From assembly GCA_905331475.1 (NCBI GenBank), contig CAJNYU010003034.1:150010-214009 (forward strand): a stretch of DNA of 64,000 nt, read 5' to 3'. This document shows, one piece after another, positions 49,601 through 62,230 of the stretch (positions are counted from its first letter, which is position 1; every line of letters begins with the position of its first letter). The position numbers and the translations under genes are program-made. Under the pieces are notes generated by a model. The model saw only the letters and a list, made by a program, of their open reading frames with translations. It did no database searches and was not told where the DNA came from. The stretch comes from Rotaria socialis (Eukaryota; Rotifera; Eurotatoria; Philodinida; Philodinidae).

Positions 49601-51502
49601 ATAACCATATGAAGAAATCCAATAAGGTATGTGATATATGAGAGACAATGAACGAGAAAGATAACATATTAGTATCTTTCTTGGTATCACGTTTGATCAG
49701 AACGTTGATCCAGTAATCGAACCGTCATTTCTAATAAGTTAAATACACAGACATGTTATGCCTTCGGATAGAAAGAAAAAAATCAGTGAGGTATACACAT
49801 ATGTGATGCACACTGATTCGATTAGTCAAAAATAATTTCAGATATGAAGGCCTTCCCTTTATTTTCGCATGTCACGTCACTTAAATAAAACCGAACTAAT
49901 TCGAAAAGAATGATTGCAGTCCGAATGAGCAAGGTGTGTCCATAATAATAGTAGTAGTATGCTCGACAGGTAGATAATATAGATGATTCGAAATGCACGT
50001 ATCAACATAATCTATGTGAAATCCGTCAATAAGACATGTGCAAAAATAACAAGACGATAGAAATACAACTAGTATATATATATCTATAACTATCAAAAAC
50101 GCTTATTTTCGTCAAAATAAATGTCGAAATTTCGTGAATATTTCAATGTACGCTTTTGTCTTGTTTGTACACGAAAATCCGATCATGTTTGTTCTCGGGT
50201 AAGACGTGTTTGATATTTTTTTCTCTCTCCACATTCTGTTTCTAATTAAGTCTATTGATTTTCTCGAATTCATGCTGAGCCTAATATTTACTTTGTTATG
50301 AAAGAACATTATATTGTATATTCTCGTCTATAATAATTATGATTTTGTTTTCTAAAAAAAAGAATCAGCGGTAAATTCACTTGTTACTGAGTGCGTGTGT
50401 GTGGTCTAGCGAAAAAAAAAGATTCATAAATAATGCACTGTGTTCCTTTCATCAGCCGTTGTTTTTCAATTATAGTCCTTTTTTGGTTTGTCGTTCTTCC
50501 CGTCTTATTCTTCAAGGAAAATCTTAGTAGTGCCTTGTAAAGATAGAGGAACACAAAACCAGACAACATAACCAAAAAAAAAAAATAGAAAGAAGTAAAA
50601 GAAAAGGAGAAGAAACATTGTGTCTTCTCTATGTGTGTGTAAGCAAGCGCTCGCGCGCCTATTGTGGTACTACACCAAAAAGGCGGACAGAAAGAATTAC
50701 TATTTGTTGTCGCCGTTATGTAGCTGCCCGGTCTTTTCTTTGCTTTTCTATTCGTCTGTTATTCTTTTGTGTGTATACTTGTGTGTGTGTCTGCCTCACG
50801 CTCTAGTTGTTCGTTCGCTAAGCATGCGCATATTTTTTTTCTTTTTTTTTTCTTGCGTCTTTTTGCTTCTTCATTCTTTTTTTTATATCTGCTATGAATT
50901 GTTAACCGATAGAATAAAGAGAAAGAGAGTTGAATTTTATTAAACATATACAACGTGATGCTGTAATAAATACATAAGGAAATGATCGTTGAGCCGTCAG
51001 CGTAATTGTACGAACGGATGACTCTCTTTCGATCCCCCCGGAGCGCGTCTGTTTGCATTCAAGTCAATTATGATTAGCAGATTGAGTCTTATACACGTGC
51101 TCGTTTGCTTCGATGACATAGATTAGTTGTTTCTGTCATAAGCATATTGATCTATCTTCTACTAAGATACAGTTCACAGTACAGAAGCAGTAGCAATATG
51201 TCTAGTAATAACAGCAAGATCTGCCAGTAGGAAAAAGAGATATAGAGCAATGTTTTTTCATCTGTTCTCATGTACAAATTCGTTTATCAATTATGACAAG
51301 TCTCTTCGAGAGCTACGCAAACACTCATTATCTTCTTCTTCTTCTTCTTCTTCTTCTTCTTTTTTCCTTCTCATCGATTATTCTCTTTTTCGTCATCATT
51401 ATTGAAGCTAAGAAGAAAAACGAGACGAAGAGAAAAAAATCATTGTTTACTGATTATTTTCTGTTGTTTTTTTAGCCTGACTTGAGTAGTGACGACGAAC
51501 AC

Positions 51503-51550
<48 letters not shown>

Positions 51551-54500
51551 TATGATGCTGCACGTTCTTCATCGTCATCGTCTCCACTAACTCATCGACA
51601 TTCGATAAAAAATGTTATTTGTCCAACAAAAACAACTCCAAACGCAGCCACATCAATTATAGACGAAGATGCACATGAAGTTGACTCCATCATTAAACAG
51701 TATCAACGAATTCTTACAAATAATAAAAATGAAAATAATAGTATAATAACACCCACTTTAAAAACACCCACAACTCCAACTATAGCACCTAAATGGACTT
51801 CATCAAGACAATCGTCGCGTATGGCATCACCAGCTCTATCGACTAGTTCACAGTCTTCCGGACGAGTTATTACATTTCTAAACCATGAAGTCATACAATT
51901 ACCTGTGTATCTTGAACGTGAGATACGTGTTAAACAGAATTTTGATCAACTTGGTAATTTATAAATAAAAAAATTCATTATATATATATATATATATATA
52001 TGTCAGAAAAATAAACAATCTTTTCTTTTTTTGTTTAGGTTTAGTTGTTGATGCATACGTTGATGAAGGTGTTAATGGATGTTTTATACGTTCTATAACA
52101 CCAACACCAACTCTTTCTAATCAACATGGTTTAAGACTAGGTGATTATATCTTATCAATTAATAATGAAAATATGAAAAAGATTAGCAATGCACAAGCGC
52201 GTTCAATTATACGGCGTGCCTCACTCATTGGGTCAGATATCAGGTATATATTCAAATAAATAAACTATTTTTTTCCATCGTTTCATATAATTTGTTTTCT
52301 TATGTTATGTCATCTTGTTCTAGTGTCGTTTTCATTCCTGGAGATGAAGCTAAACAATTTATAAGTCATACACTCGACCCACAAACAGCATCATCACCCG
52401 TGCCACCCGAGTAAAAAAATTAATAAAGCGAATTACAAACAACTTTTTTTCTTCAAATGTTTATTTATAGAATAACTTGTTCTAATGTAGAACCTTCTTT
52501 AACTAAACCTGTAATAACAACAACACCCACAACAACAACAACAACAGCAACAACAGCGACGACGACGACAGCAACCACGGAACATGGTGATTCATATGTA
52601 TTTGACTCTCATCCTAATCAACAAACATATACAACAATTATTGATAGTGAAACATTAAGTGCAACATTGTGGGGACCGCCAAGAACAGTCACACTTCATC
52701 GTAGTGAACATGTTAAGAGTTTAGGAATAAGTATTGTTGGTGGTAAATTAGATTTTTCCGGTCCAGGAAATACAATTGAATCATGCATATCGGGTATATT
52801 TATAAAACATGTTTTACCTGATTCCCCAGCTGGACGTGATGGTACATTGAAAACGGGTGATCGTATACTCGATGTAAATGGATATGATCTACGTGATGCA
52901 TCACATGATCGTGCCGTTGAGATAATTCGTGCTGCTCAATCACCTGTTCATTTCATAGTACAAAGTTTACTTGATCCAGCAAATCCTACGTCATCAACAA
53001 TTGATTATTCATCTATAAATGTTTCTCACATTCCAACTAATTCTCTATCGCAAAATAAAAGTTTAACTACTAACCAAAATCTTTTAATAAATGAACGCAA
53101 AACTGATGAATTCAGTAAACAATATGGACATTTAAATGGTGATTTATTTTTTATTGATATCAAAAGAAATATAACCGAAATTAATGAACCACTTGGACTT
53201 TCTCTGATTGGACATCGGGATTCAAACAAATTAGCTGTTTTTGTTTGTGATATTCAATCTGGTTCGTTACTTGATCGTGACAATCGCATACGTCCAGGCG
53301 ATCAATTACTTGAAGTAAAAAAAGAATGTTCTTTGGTGATTTTATTCTGTTCTGATAAAAGAAGAAAAAAAGAAATAAGAAAGTTTCCGCTTTCTAATTG
53401 AGAGATTTAATGCGTGACTATAATCGCGTTCGGGAAAAAAGAAACTCGCTTTGTGAATTTCCTGTTCACTATGCGTGATATTTTTACAAAAAAAGACGAC
53501 AACGACAAAGGCGAAGAAAACACAGCGAAAAAAATCCAGTAAAAGAAGGAAAAAATGGAGAAAACAAGAAATTCTCCTTTCTTCAGCATTCATGTTGTCA
53601 GACCAACAAAACACTCTGCTATATAATCTATCGAAATACTTGCGTGACTCGCCATTTTTCATATATCTCGTAGAATAATTTATATTCATATATGGTGAAG
53701 AAAAAAAGCAGCAGTGCTTTTTGACATGCTCATATTGTTTAAATAATGATATTTTAATATTAGCAGTGACTTTTTCTTCTTTTTCTATCTTTAAGAAAAC
53801 ATTACGAAAACAAACGATTCATTCGCTCTTTTTTTCTTACAGGTTAATGGTGAAATTCTTTTGGGTAAGGCACATTCAGCAGTGACACCAATTATTAAGT
53901 CGATTAAAGCTGATACATTAAATTTCGTCGTACTTCGGTAAGAAGAAAAAATGTTTACGTTTTCTTTTACTTAAATTCTCAATTAGAAATCCCGATTCAA
54001 TCAATGATATGGCTTTTAGCAATCAACATGCTGCAGCACGTATACGAGTATGCCGAATATATGATTGATTAACAATATTGGTGTATTCTGTTTTTATTTT
54101 CTGAATTAAGGTATCAACGATGGCATCGACTGGTGTTCAAATCTGTTCAACATCTCTCAAATCACCACAAAAGCAAATATCATCATTATCATCATCGTTA
54201 GAACCCACACCAGAACAACAGACGACAAATGATGTCAGCCATCATGCCCATGTCCCCAGGCACCAAACGGATGCCTATGAATGTAAGGCAAAAATTATGA
54301 TAGAAGAGCATCGACATCAGTTTTTTTTCGTTTTACTACAGATACAAATGACGAGATTGAAAATATAAAAAATAAGAATAGTAGAACATGTTCTATACCA
54401 CAAACAACAACAACAACAACAAAAGATGAAAAATTATCAGTTGATGAAGAAATGCTAAAATCATCGTCGTCGTTGTCGTCTAATCGAATAATAACAACTA

Positions 54501-56716
54501 CTGACGTTCAAAGCGACAACAATGAAGTTTCATCATTCAATCATAATATTAGTAGTAATGCCACGACCACGATGTTACATTCTATTTCTTCCGATATAAG
54601 TTCTCCTACTCGTCGTTTCATTCCATCTTCATTCGATCAACAATCGTCTGCATATGAAAATGACGAATCAATGTCGACACTACTGCCATCAATGACAACA
54701 ACTTCATCTTCTGTGTTAATGCATGAGCAAGCAAATCTTGAAGATGATAAATATTTAGAAAATAAAATTCAATCGTACAAAGATATTTCCATTGATAATC
54801 AACAAACCAGAGCCTCTACCACAGGCAATGCTTCAGAGAAAAATCAAAGTTTGTGTTTGTTTTTAAATATAAAGAGATAGAAAACGAGAATGATTTATTT
54901 CTTAGATGAAGTATCACCCAAAAATTCTTTTTCAGTTCCGCAATCAAACGAATTAGAAAGCCAGAAAAATAACATATCGCCTTTAGATGTCAATATGTCA
55001 TCACCTAATAAACAAAATAAAGATGATAATTCACCAGAAATACTAGCATTACCCATAAAAACAACAGCGAACGGTGCTGTTACATCGCCTATTTCTATCA
55101 TGTCGTCATCTTCGAGTTCTTCATCATCACTTTCAGTTTCAACACCATCATCAACTGAGCATACAACTCGAAAATCAATAGCATCTTCATCAGTACAAGT
55201 ACCTCGACGTTCCTCAATGTCAGTACAAGGTACATCAATCACACTTATATTAAATAAGGTAGGTTTTGTTTTTTCTTTCGAATTCAATTTTCGATTTTTA
55301 TTTGTCTATTTCAATGCTTAGGATCAGAAAGGTTCGTTTGGTTTAACGTTAACTCAACATGATGATGCAATATGGGTGCAAAGTGTTCAACCCCATGGAG
55401 CTGCTGATCAAGTATATATAAATAAATATATTTGTCTAAAGACAAAATTTACATGAAAATTTTATTTATTCACTTTTTTCCAGCAAGATATTCGAGCCGG
55501 TGACCAATTAGTTCAAATAAATGGAACACCAGTTGAAGTATTAAAATTCAATGATATACAGGATATGTTAGAACATGCAAATAGTAACCAAATACATTTA
55601 ACATGTTTACCATATCGAGAACCTCAAACTCAACCAGTTGTTGTTAGTATAAATCAAGCCGAAAGTCTACCAACATTAATTCCAAGTAAAAAAAAACAAC
55701 AGTTCCCTAGATAGACTTTTATACTGAGAATGTTTCTTTTTATTAGATGATATGGATACTATATCAGAAGATGATCCGCGTGTACGATCTATACTTGTGG
55801 GACAAGAGACATTAGTTGAAATTGACCGCGGTCATTCTGGACTTGGTCTTTCAGTTGTTGGTGGATCAGATACACAATTGGTAAAAATATTTCCAATAGA
55901 ATGAAAATAAATTTTGTTTAAATTTTTAGTCAGCAATTATTATTCATGATATTTATGAAGGTTGTGCTGTACAACGGGATGGCCGATTACTTGTTGGTGA
56001 TCAAATACTCGAAGTTAATTCCATTGATTTGCGTTCAGCAACACACGAAGAAGCTATTGAAGCATTACGACAAGCAACAACTGTTGTTCGTATACTTGTT
56101 TTACGAGGAAAAGCTCTAGATGAAATGACGAATGAACAAGATAAATTTGACATCATAACAATTGATCTAATTAAAAAATCTGGGAAAGGACTTGGTATAA
56201 ATTAAAATAAAAACGATTGTTTTCATTATTTTTAAATCTGTTTCTTTCTATTTTCTTTAGGATTCAGCATTATTGGACGACGACATGGTTATGGTGTATT
56301 TATTTCGCATATTGTAAATATAAAGATTTTTATCAAAAATAATATTTTTTTTGTTTTTTTTAACTAGCTCGAAGGTGGATGTGCAGAAAAAGATGGTCGA
56401 CTAATGTCTGGTGATTTAATTCTTGAAGTAAATGGACAAGATTTAAGAACTGCAGCCTATGAACATGTTGCCTATACACTCAAAGTAAAGATTTTATTTA
56501 TGAAAAGATATTTTTGTTTTAAATAATTGATCTTCTTTTGTGCTACTATTCTAGACACTTCCACATGGACGAGTCAATATAAAAATTGGACGTCTTAAAC
56601 CAAGTGTTCGCGTACAAAATCGACCAAATTCAGTACCCAATGAACGTAAAAATCGATCACGTTCATCATCATCAAATTTTCGACGTTCATCAGCAACTAA
56701 AATAAATGATAGATGA
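40665..56716 (+). CDS. MPDZ: Multi-PDZ scaffold protein (MUPP1/PATJ type), L27 plus 11 PDZ domains
   Basis: 27 exons, all joins in phase, 2,391 residues: 40665-40680, 40762-41013, 41084-41255, 42714-42954, 43092-43226, 43550-44002, 44578-44686, 45071-45298, 45367-45653, 45724-46473, 48265-48972, 51476-51953, 52039-52243, 52324-52410, 52471-53314, 53843-53937, 53987-54047, 54111-54282, 54342-54848, 54906-55258, 55322-55411, 55484-55685, 55747-55880, 55930-56194, 56261-56313, 56368-56484, 56555-56716. The L27 domain is at ~6-65. PDZ domains start near 105, 230, 425, 570, 740, 1262, 1444, 1599, 2040, 2170 and 2268. Carboxylate-binding loops include GLGFGI, GLGFSV, SLGISI, PLGLSL, GLGLSV and GLGFSI. 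The order matches MPDZ PDZ1-11; PDZ12-13 are absent. The protein organises cell-polarity and tight-junction complexes through Pals1 (via L27) and receptor tails. The donors after 44002 and 54848 are unusual (GTTCAT, GTTTGT). Linkers are Ser/Thr/Asn-rich. Confidence 0.92.
41256..42713 (+). other. Large intron 3 of the multi-PDZ gene, with microsatellites
   Basis: 1,458 bp between PDZ1 coding halves. It contains a CAT-type trinucleotide tract (about 42113-42165) and an ATT tract (about 42285-42312). No nested gene recognised. Confidence 0.6.
43053..43074. repeat. TA microsatellite in intron 4
   Basis: A run of about ten AT/TA units close to the acceptor of the PDZ2 exon; related TA tracts lie at 51981-51999. 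Confidence 0.7.
46474..48264 (+). other. Large intron 10 of the multi-PDZ gene
   Basis: 1,791 bp, AT-rich, with no nested gene or element recognised. Flanking exons join in phase 0 (AAA | CGT). Confidence 0.6.
48973..51475 (+). other. Large intron 11 of the multi-PDZ gene
   Basis: 2,503 bp, the largest intron here. It has a G-run near 49036 and a TTC microsatellite at about 51331-51363 near the acceptor. Several low-complexity open frames (50618-51058) have no family features. No nested gene recognised. Confidence 0.6.
51502..51550 (+). repeat. Coding AAT microsatellite (poly-Asn) in the multi-PDZ gene
   Basis: An uninterrupted AAT/TAA tract encoding about 16 Asn at the start of exon 12, in the linker before PDZ6. 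A shorter Asn tract is in exon 11 (about 48735-48772). Confidence 0.85.
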
Positions 56717-58095
56717 TAATTTAGAGTCATACTATTCATTTATATGGCCATATACGAACCATCGTCTAGTCGTCGAAATTTCGTGGATAAGTAATTAAGA
56801 TCTGACATAGCCAAAAATAGAAAAAAAAAGAAGACCACTTGTTCTCTTTTCTGTTTTTTTCTTCTGTGTTGTACATTTTTTTTTCAATCTAATTCTAATA
56901 TATAGAAGTTATTCTCTCTTATTCATATAAATATATATTTATTTCTATATGAAAAAACTTTGTTTTCTTTCTTTCTTTCTTTTTTGCCACAATAAAAAAA
57001 AGTGTAATATTAATTTTTTTCATGAAGGAAAAAGCGAAAGGCCAATCACTTAGCAAAGTTTATATCTATGCTTTCAGCTCTTTTTCCTCTGTCTGTTATT
57101 TTTATGAACTCTTATGTTAAAGAGTGAATCGTTTTCTTTTTTCGTCATATTCATTTGTGTACGCACGATATTCACTTGTCTATTATGTTGTTGTTTATTC
57201 AAGAAATTTTCTTGTGCGAATCACAAACACTTAACGCTTGCCGGTCGATTTCTGTTACTCTCTTCTAAGATCTATATTTCTTGTCTTATTGCTACAAATG
57301 TTGTTTTTTGTGAGGATATTTGTCAGGTTCCGGTTGTTCTTTTTTTTGTACGTTTTTTTTTCTGTAATATGGGTCGGTAATGAAGAGATAGAACGGCAAA
57401 AATAAAAGAAGGCAGAGAATATATAATTGTTAGTTACTTGATTAAATCAATTAGGAAAAAATAATGCACATTAAGAATCACATTATTTTATATTTTGACA
57501 AAAATCGATGAACAAATACTGTGGCAAGATGATTATTTCCTACGAAAATGAAGTGTGTTGTGGGTCGAGACTTTATATATTTATATATAAAGTTAGAGTA
57601 AATCTGTTTTCTCAATAGACTAATTCTGGTTGTTTCTTCCTGTTTAACAACTTCTATTTGTATTAAAAAATAAGGTTTTATGCATTAGTTATAATTTATC
57701 GTAGTAGTATCATTAAAGGAAGAAAGAGAGAGAGAGAGAAATAAAAACGAAGTATCCCAAATAGAAAATAGAAAACTTGATATCTATTTGCAACAGAACA
57801 AATATTCTAATTATATATATATAGGCAATCGGAATAGAAGTTATATTATTCGTTAAAGATAGTTATTTTCTTTTTCAAGGAAGTTCAATAAGATTCTTTT
57901 CCTGTTTCCATAACGTATGCTGTCATCAACTATTATTAGAATCGGTGTCATTTAATCGTGATAAGCTTCTTTTGCAAATATTATAATGACACGAAATAAT
58001 TAGATTTCGAACTAGTGACATAATTTCTTCAACAACACAACAACAACAACAAATATTAAGAAACTCACGTATTTTTTGTTGTTGTTGGAGGATTA
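56717..58095. other. 3' flank of the multi-PDZ gene
   Basis: AT-rich. AATAAA near 56991 is the likely poly-A signal. A short GA microsatellite lies near 57727-57740. No gene recognised. Confidence 0.5.
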
Positions 58096-58295
58096 GGGAT
58101 GCGCCAATACCAGTATTACTGGTTGTATGGGTACCAGTATTTCTAGTTTGCCAGAGTCATCGGTGTCAACACATACCAGTATTGGAGGTGTTAGTTAGTG
58201 GAACTCTCAATACTGGTATGTGTTGACACCGATGACTCTGGCAAACTAGAAATACTGGTACCCACACCCTCAGTAATACTGGTACTGGTGCATCC
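58096..58295. mobile_element. Palindromic MITE, 200 bp
   Basis: A near-complete palindrome. Inner arms 58130-58184 and 58208-58262 are perfect 55-bp inverted repeats (starting GGTACCAGTATTTCTAG). Outer ends GGGATGCGCCAATACC and the reverse complement of GGTACTGGTGCATCC match with a few differences. The phrase ACCAGTATT recurs inside each arm. The spacer is only 23 bp. No coding capacity, no clear target duplication. Confidence 0.75.
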
Positions 58296-58686
58296 TTCAG
58301 AAGAATGCTATATTACTATCAGTATTTATTATTTTTTACCTAATGATAGGTAACAAGTATGATTACTCCGATTAATTGTTATTTTCGTCACAACTTGATC
58401 TTTTTCCAATGATTTTAGTAACTAATGCTTTTATGTCTTCGCTTATAAGAGAAATATCAATTAGTTATTTTTTATTTTATTGGTAGTTATTTTCATTGCT
58501 TGTAACCTTTTTTGCATAACTGATGATCACTAATAATTAATATCATTTTAGAATGTGATAAAAACAATTAATAACAAAGTCAGGCATGATAACGAATGAT
58601 AAATTATTACACTAATGAAGTGATAGCAAATCAAGAGATCCAATATTACGCATATGAATAAGACTGACAATATACTGATGCAATAA

Positions 58687-59165
58687 TACTCATGTAGCCG
58701 ATAATGTTAAATAATGAACATTATTTTCCATTATTTTCGTAGATAATGTACATAATGTAATTATAATACAACCTATTTCATGCATTGTAGTGCATTCTCT
58801 TCAAAATAATGATACAGTTTTCTAATAATCCATTGTTTTTTTAATGAATTATTTGAAATTTCACCATTATTTCCCGACAATGCATTATAAGGCATTACAA
58901 TTTTGAAGTACAATGGAATAAAATGTATTGAACACGTAAAAATTTTTAATTAATTTAGTTCCATTGTTTTTTTTAATTTTAATGCGTTGTAATATATTGT
59001 AGGGAAATAATGGTGAAATTTCAAATAATTCATTAAAATAACAATGGATTATTAGAAAATTTTATCATTATTTGAAGATAATGCATTATAATTACATTAT
59101 GTACATTATTTACGAAAGTAATGGAAAATAATGTCCATCATTTTACAACATCGGCTACATGGGTA
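58687..59165. mobile_element. Long-TIR palindromic MITE with TA flanks (mariner-like)
   Basis: The element spans 58689-59163, flanked by TA on both sides. Ends are inverted repeats beginning C(T/C)CATGTAGCCGAT and running about 80 bp with few mismatches (left ACATTATTTTCCATTA, same read from the right). Inner sequence also pairs (TTTGAAATTTCACCATTATTTCCC left; its complement right), so most of the 475 bp forms one foldback. TA target duplication and no coding capacity fit a Tc1/mariner-type MITE. Confidence 0.7.
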
Positions 59166-60679
59166 GTGTTTATTATTCGAGATTTCTTCTGAAGATTTTT
59201 CGAGAAACACGATTTTCATGAAAGGGCAAAGTAACACAGAATCATTTCGAATAATATCTAGGTGTATGATCTCGTTTTTCTTGTTATAAAAGTATAAAGA
59301 CTAGGTCTGCTGCATAATTGCCACAAACAAAAAATTGATGTAATAGAAAATTTTACTTCTTTTCAAAATATAATATTATTCAAATATATTTATATATGTT
59401 CTTTTTTCATATTAAAATACGAAAAAACTGTAATTTGTATTGTGAATAAGAAAGAGTGCTCCTTGGGGTATTGATTCCATCCACAATCATGATTATTTTC
59501 ATACACGCATACACTCCATATTAGAGCCCTGCAGAGTCGAACTTGTTGAATCGGAAATCAGATTACAATGCCAGAGCAATGCTTTGTTTGGCTGCTACTT
59601 CAGTTCTAAGAAAATGTTCAAATCTTATTTTAGTCAAAGCATTATATCTTTTGGTACTAATCCCAAATAAAAGTGTCTCACTATTACTTTATTTACCTTG
59701 AAATAAATTTATACATCTGTAAATTTAACCAAGGAACAATGAAGTTATTAATATGTAGAAATAAAATTTGCGCGCCTATTACAGATATAATTTCGACATT
59801 GACTCCAAGAAAAAATTGGTTTTGATAATTCTAATTCTGACTGTGCTACAGTTCATCAATCTAATATCTATCTATCTACTCTGATCTCTGTTCATACTCT
59901 AATCAATGATTAGAAGTACTCTAACCATCTTATTTATATATTATTTATCACTTATTATTATCATCTTGGTTATTACTTTTCAGAACTATTACGAGAAATC
60001 CATATTCCTAATATGATACTTCTATAAGTATATTAAAATGGCGGCTACTGTTGAATAGCATATTCTTTTTAAAAGTTAGACACTATCTCGATATATTGCC
60101 TTAGCCAAATGATTCAACATAAATCATTATTCGATTATCTCACTTAAACATATAAGTGTTAGTTTTTAACAAATCGAATTCATCTATTGCAATTTTATAA
60201 AAATAATCTATTTGAGCGAAATGTGTTTTTTCTTCTTCTCAACTAACATCGAATTTGTTCGTATTATGTAGCATCCATCAAATGCTAATTAAATATGAAC
60301 TTTTCAATGAATCATCATAAATGTTGTGGACGTCTAACGACTGATTTTTGAATGATTGATTTTATCTGAAATGTATTATAGAGCTGTTCTGACATTTTCT
60401 GTCCACGAAGATTCTCTTAATTGAATCAATAGAATAATGTTATTACAATTTTATTTTTGTCGAAAAATTCATAACAAAAAATTGAAATATTGTTTATCAA
60501 CTGTTTCAAAAAACGAAGTAAAGTAGTAAGATAATTACTTTTAATCGTTTTTTCTTTTTTTTCGTTCTTTTTCTGACTGATAAGACAGACAGTGTTTCGT
60601 GTGTGTAATACTTCAAGATAAAATAATCTTCTGATAAAATAAGAAAAAATAAAACTAAGATTCAAACACAAAAAGAAGA
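59166..60679. other. Intergenic stretch upstream of the proton-channel gene
   Basis: No exon or element recognised. It would contain the promoter of the proton-channel gene; no specific motif assigned. Confidence 0.45.
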
Positions 60680-61779
60680 ATGGCAACATCATATAGAGGA
60701 AATATATCAAGTGGTATCGATCCAGTCGATAATTATTTATCATTAAGTACATTAAGAACAATTGAGCAACTTGATCAAGAAACAAAGGCAAACGAAGATT
60801 GCTGTGATAATATTTGTTGTTCGTGTTTTAACTATTGGTGGAATATAAAGTTCAATCATCAACGTGCCATTATTCATGTTGTCGAAAAGACAATATTTCA
60901 CATAGCAGTTGTAGTTCTTGTACTTATCGATTGTGTACTTGTTGTGAGTGAATTACTACTCGATTTTATTTATTTAAGTCAAAAATGTGATAGTAAAGCA
61001 AAAAATACATCACATCATGAAGAAGTAGAAAATCCAAAATTAGAATTAGCTATTGAATTATTACATTATGCATCAATTATTTTATTAGCTATATTCGTTC
61101 TTGAAGTCATTGTCAAAATATATGCGTTTGGAAAAAAATGGTGGAATTTTCGAGAAAAAAAAATGGAATGGCTAGATGCAGCTATTGTTATTGTTTCGTT
61201 TGTTGTTGATATTTATTTTTTACAAAAACCGAATGTTATAGCAGAAATTTCTTTATTATTTATATCATTTCGTTTGTGGCGTATTGTGAGTATTTATTAA
61301 TTAATATTAACTTCAACGAAGACATTATTTTTTGGTTTTTCTGTTTAACTTTAGATTCGAATCATCAATAGTAAGTCTTTATTACAGTCTTATTGTTTTT
61401 TTTTTATAGAATTTATTATTTTTTTACAATAAAAGGTGTGGCACAATCGATACGAGCAAAAGGTGAAACAGCGAAAAAGAATTTAGCTGATACATATTTA
61501 CAAATTATTGAATTACTGTTAAGTGTTTCAAGTAAAAAAACTGACGTCACTGCTGAACTTCGAAATGACCTAACACGAGAAAATTTCGAGAAAATTATAG
61601 AAAAATTTACTACAATCGATCAATCATGTCGTTCAATGTTAGTGCAATGTCAAAAACCATCATCAAGGGATGCTGTTACGGATATAGCACAAAATCTACA
61701 AGAAACTCTTGAACAAATACGTTCAACATCATCCATATTAGATATAAAAAATAAAACTAATCAATATAAATGGAAATAG
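60680..61779 (+). CDS. HVCN1: Voltage-gated proton channel Hv1
   Basis: Three exons, 60680-61285, 61355-61370 (16 nt) and 61436-61779, give 321 residues in phase. The protein is a voltage-sensor domain without a separate pore, conducting H+ out of cells across the plasma membrane. S1 (about 72-98) has the selectivity Asp at D84 (LIDCVLVVSELLLD). S2 (about 128-150) has E142. S3 (about 164-181) has D166 and D177. S4 reads FRLWRIIRIIN with R198, R201, R204, W200 and N207, matching the Hv1 pattern R-x-W-R-x-x-R-I-I-N. The C-terminus is a long helical, probably coiled-coil segment as in dimeric Hv1. The N-terminal cytosolic part contains a Cys-rich patch (CCDNICCSC). An S1-S2 loop rich in His (SHHEE) could bind Zn2+, the classic Hv1 inhibitor, but this is inference. 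AATAAA near 61864. Confidence 0.93.
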
Positions 61780-61952
61780 TATTAGTCTTTAGATTTTTTT
61801 GTGTGATTATTTATTTTATATCATTTTGGAATTCTTCTTATCTTTATGGTGATTAATATATGTTAATAAAACTGTTTTATTTTGCTTCATATTAATCAAA
61901 TGAACAGTTTGTAACACGGCAAGAAAACATACTATGTTTCTTTGCATTGACT

Positions 61953-62230
61953 ATTGAATATTAGGGGTATGCCAGTTCACTTTTAGTTCCTATCAAAAGA
62001 ACTGTTCAGACAGTTCCTTAGATCTGATTCCACAAGAGACGTCTATATCGATATAGACATCATCCCAGTGTAGATCCTAACAGTTCTTAGATCTGGTATG
62101 ATCTGCCCGAACAGTTCTAAGGATCTGAACTGATCTGCTCAAACAGTTCAGATCAAATCAAAAGAACTGGTCGAACAGATCTTTAGATCTGAACTTAGAT
62201 CTGCGAACTGTTACACTCCTATTGAATATT
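61953..62230. mobile_element. Short TIR element with 10-bp direct flanking repeats
   Basis: The element at 61963-62220 (258 bp) is flanked by ATTGAATATT on both sides (61953-61962 and 62221-62230). Its ends AGGGGTATGCCAGTTC and (reversed) AGGAGTGTAACAGTTC are imperfect 16-18 bp inverted repeats. The interior is made of AGAACTG/CAGTTC and AGATCTGA-type repeats in both orientations. No coding capacity. A duplication of this size fits Mutator-like elements, but hAT cannot be excluded. Confidence 0.7.

Noticed and set aside
50618-51058. Overlapping frames in large intron 11
   Set aside because: Low-complexity Cys/Phe/Lys-rich translations, no splice pattern, no family.
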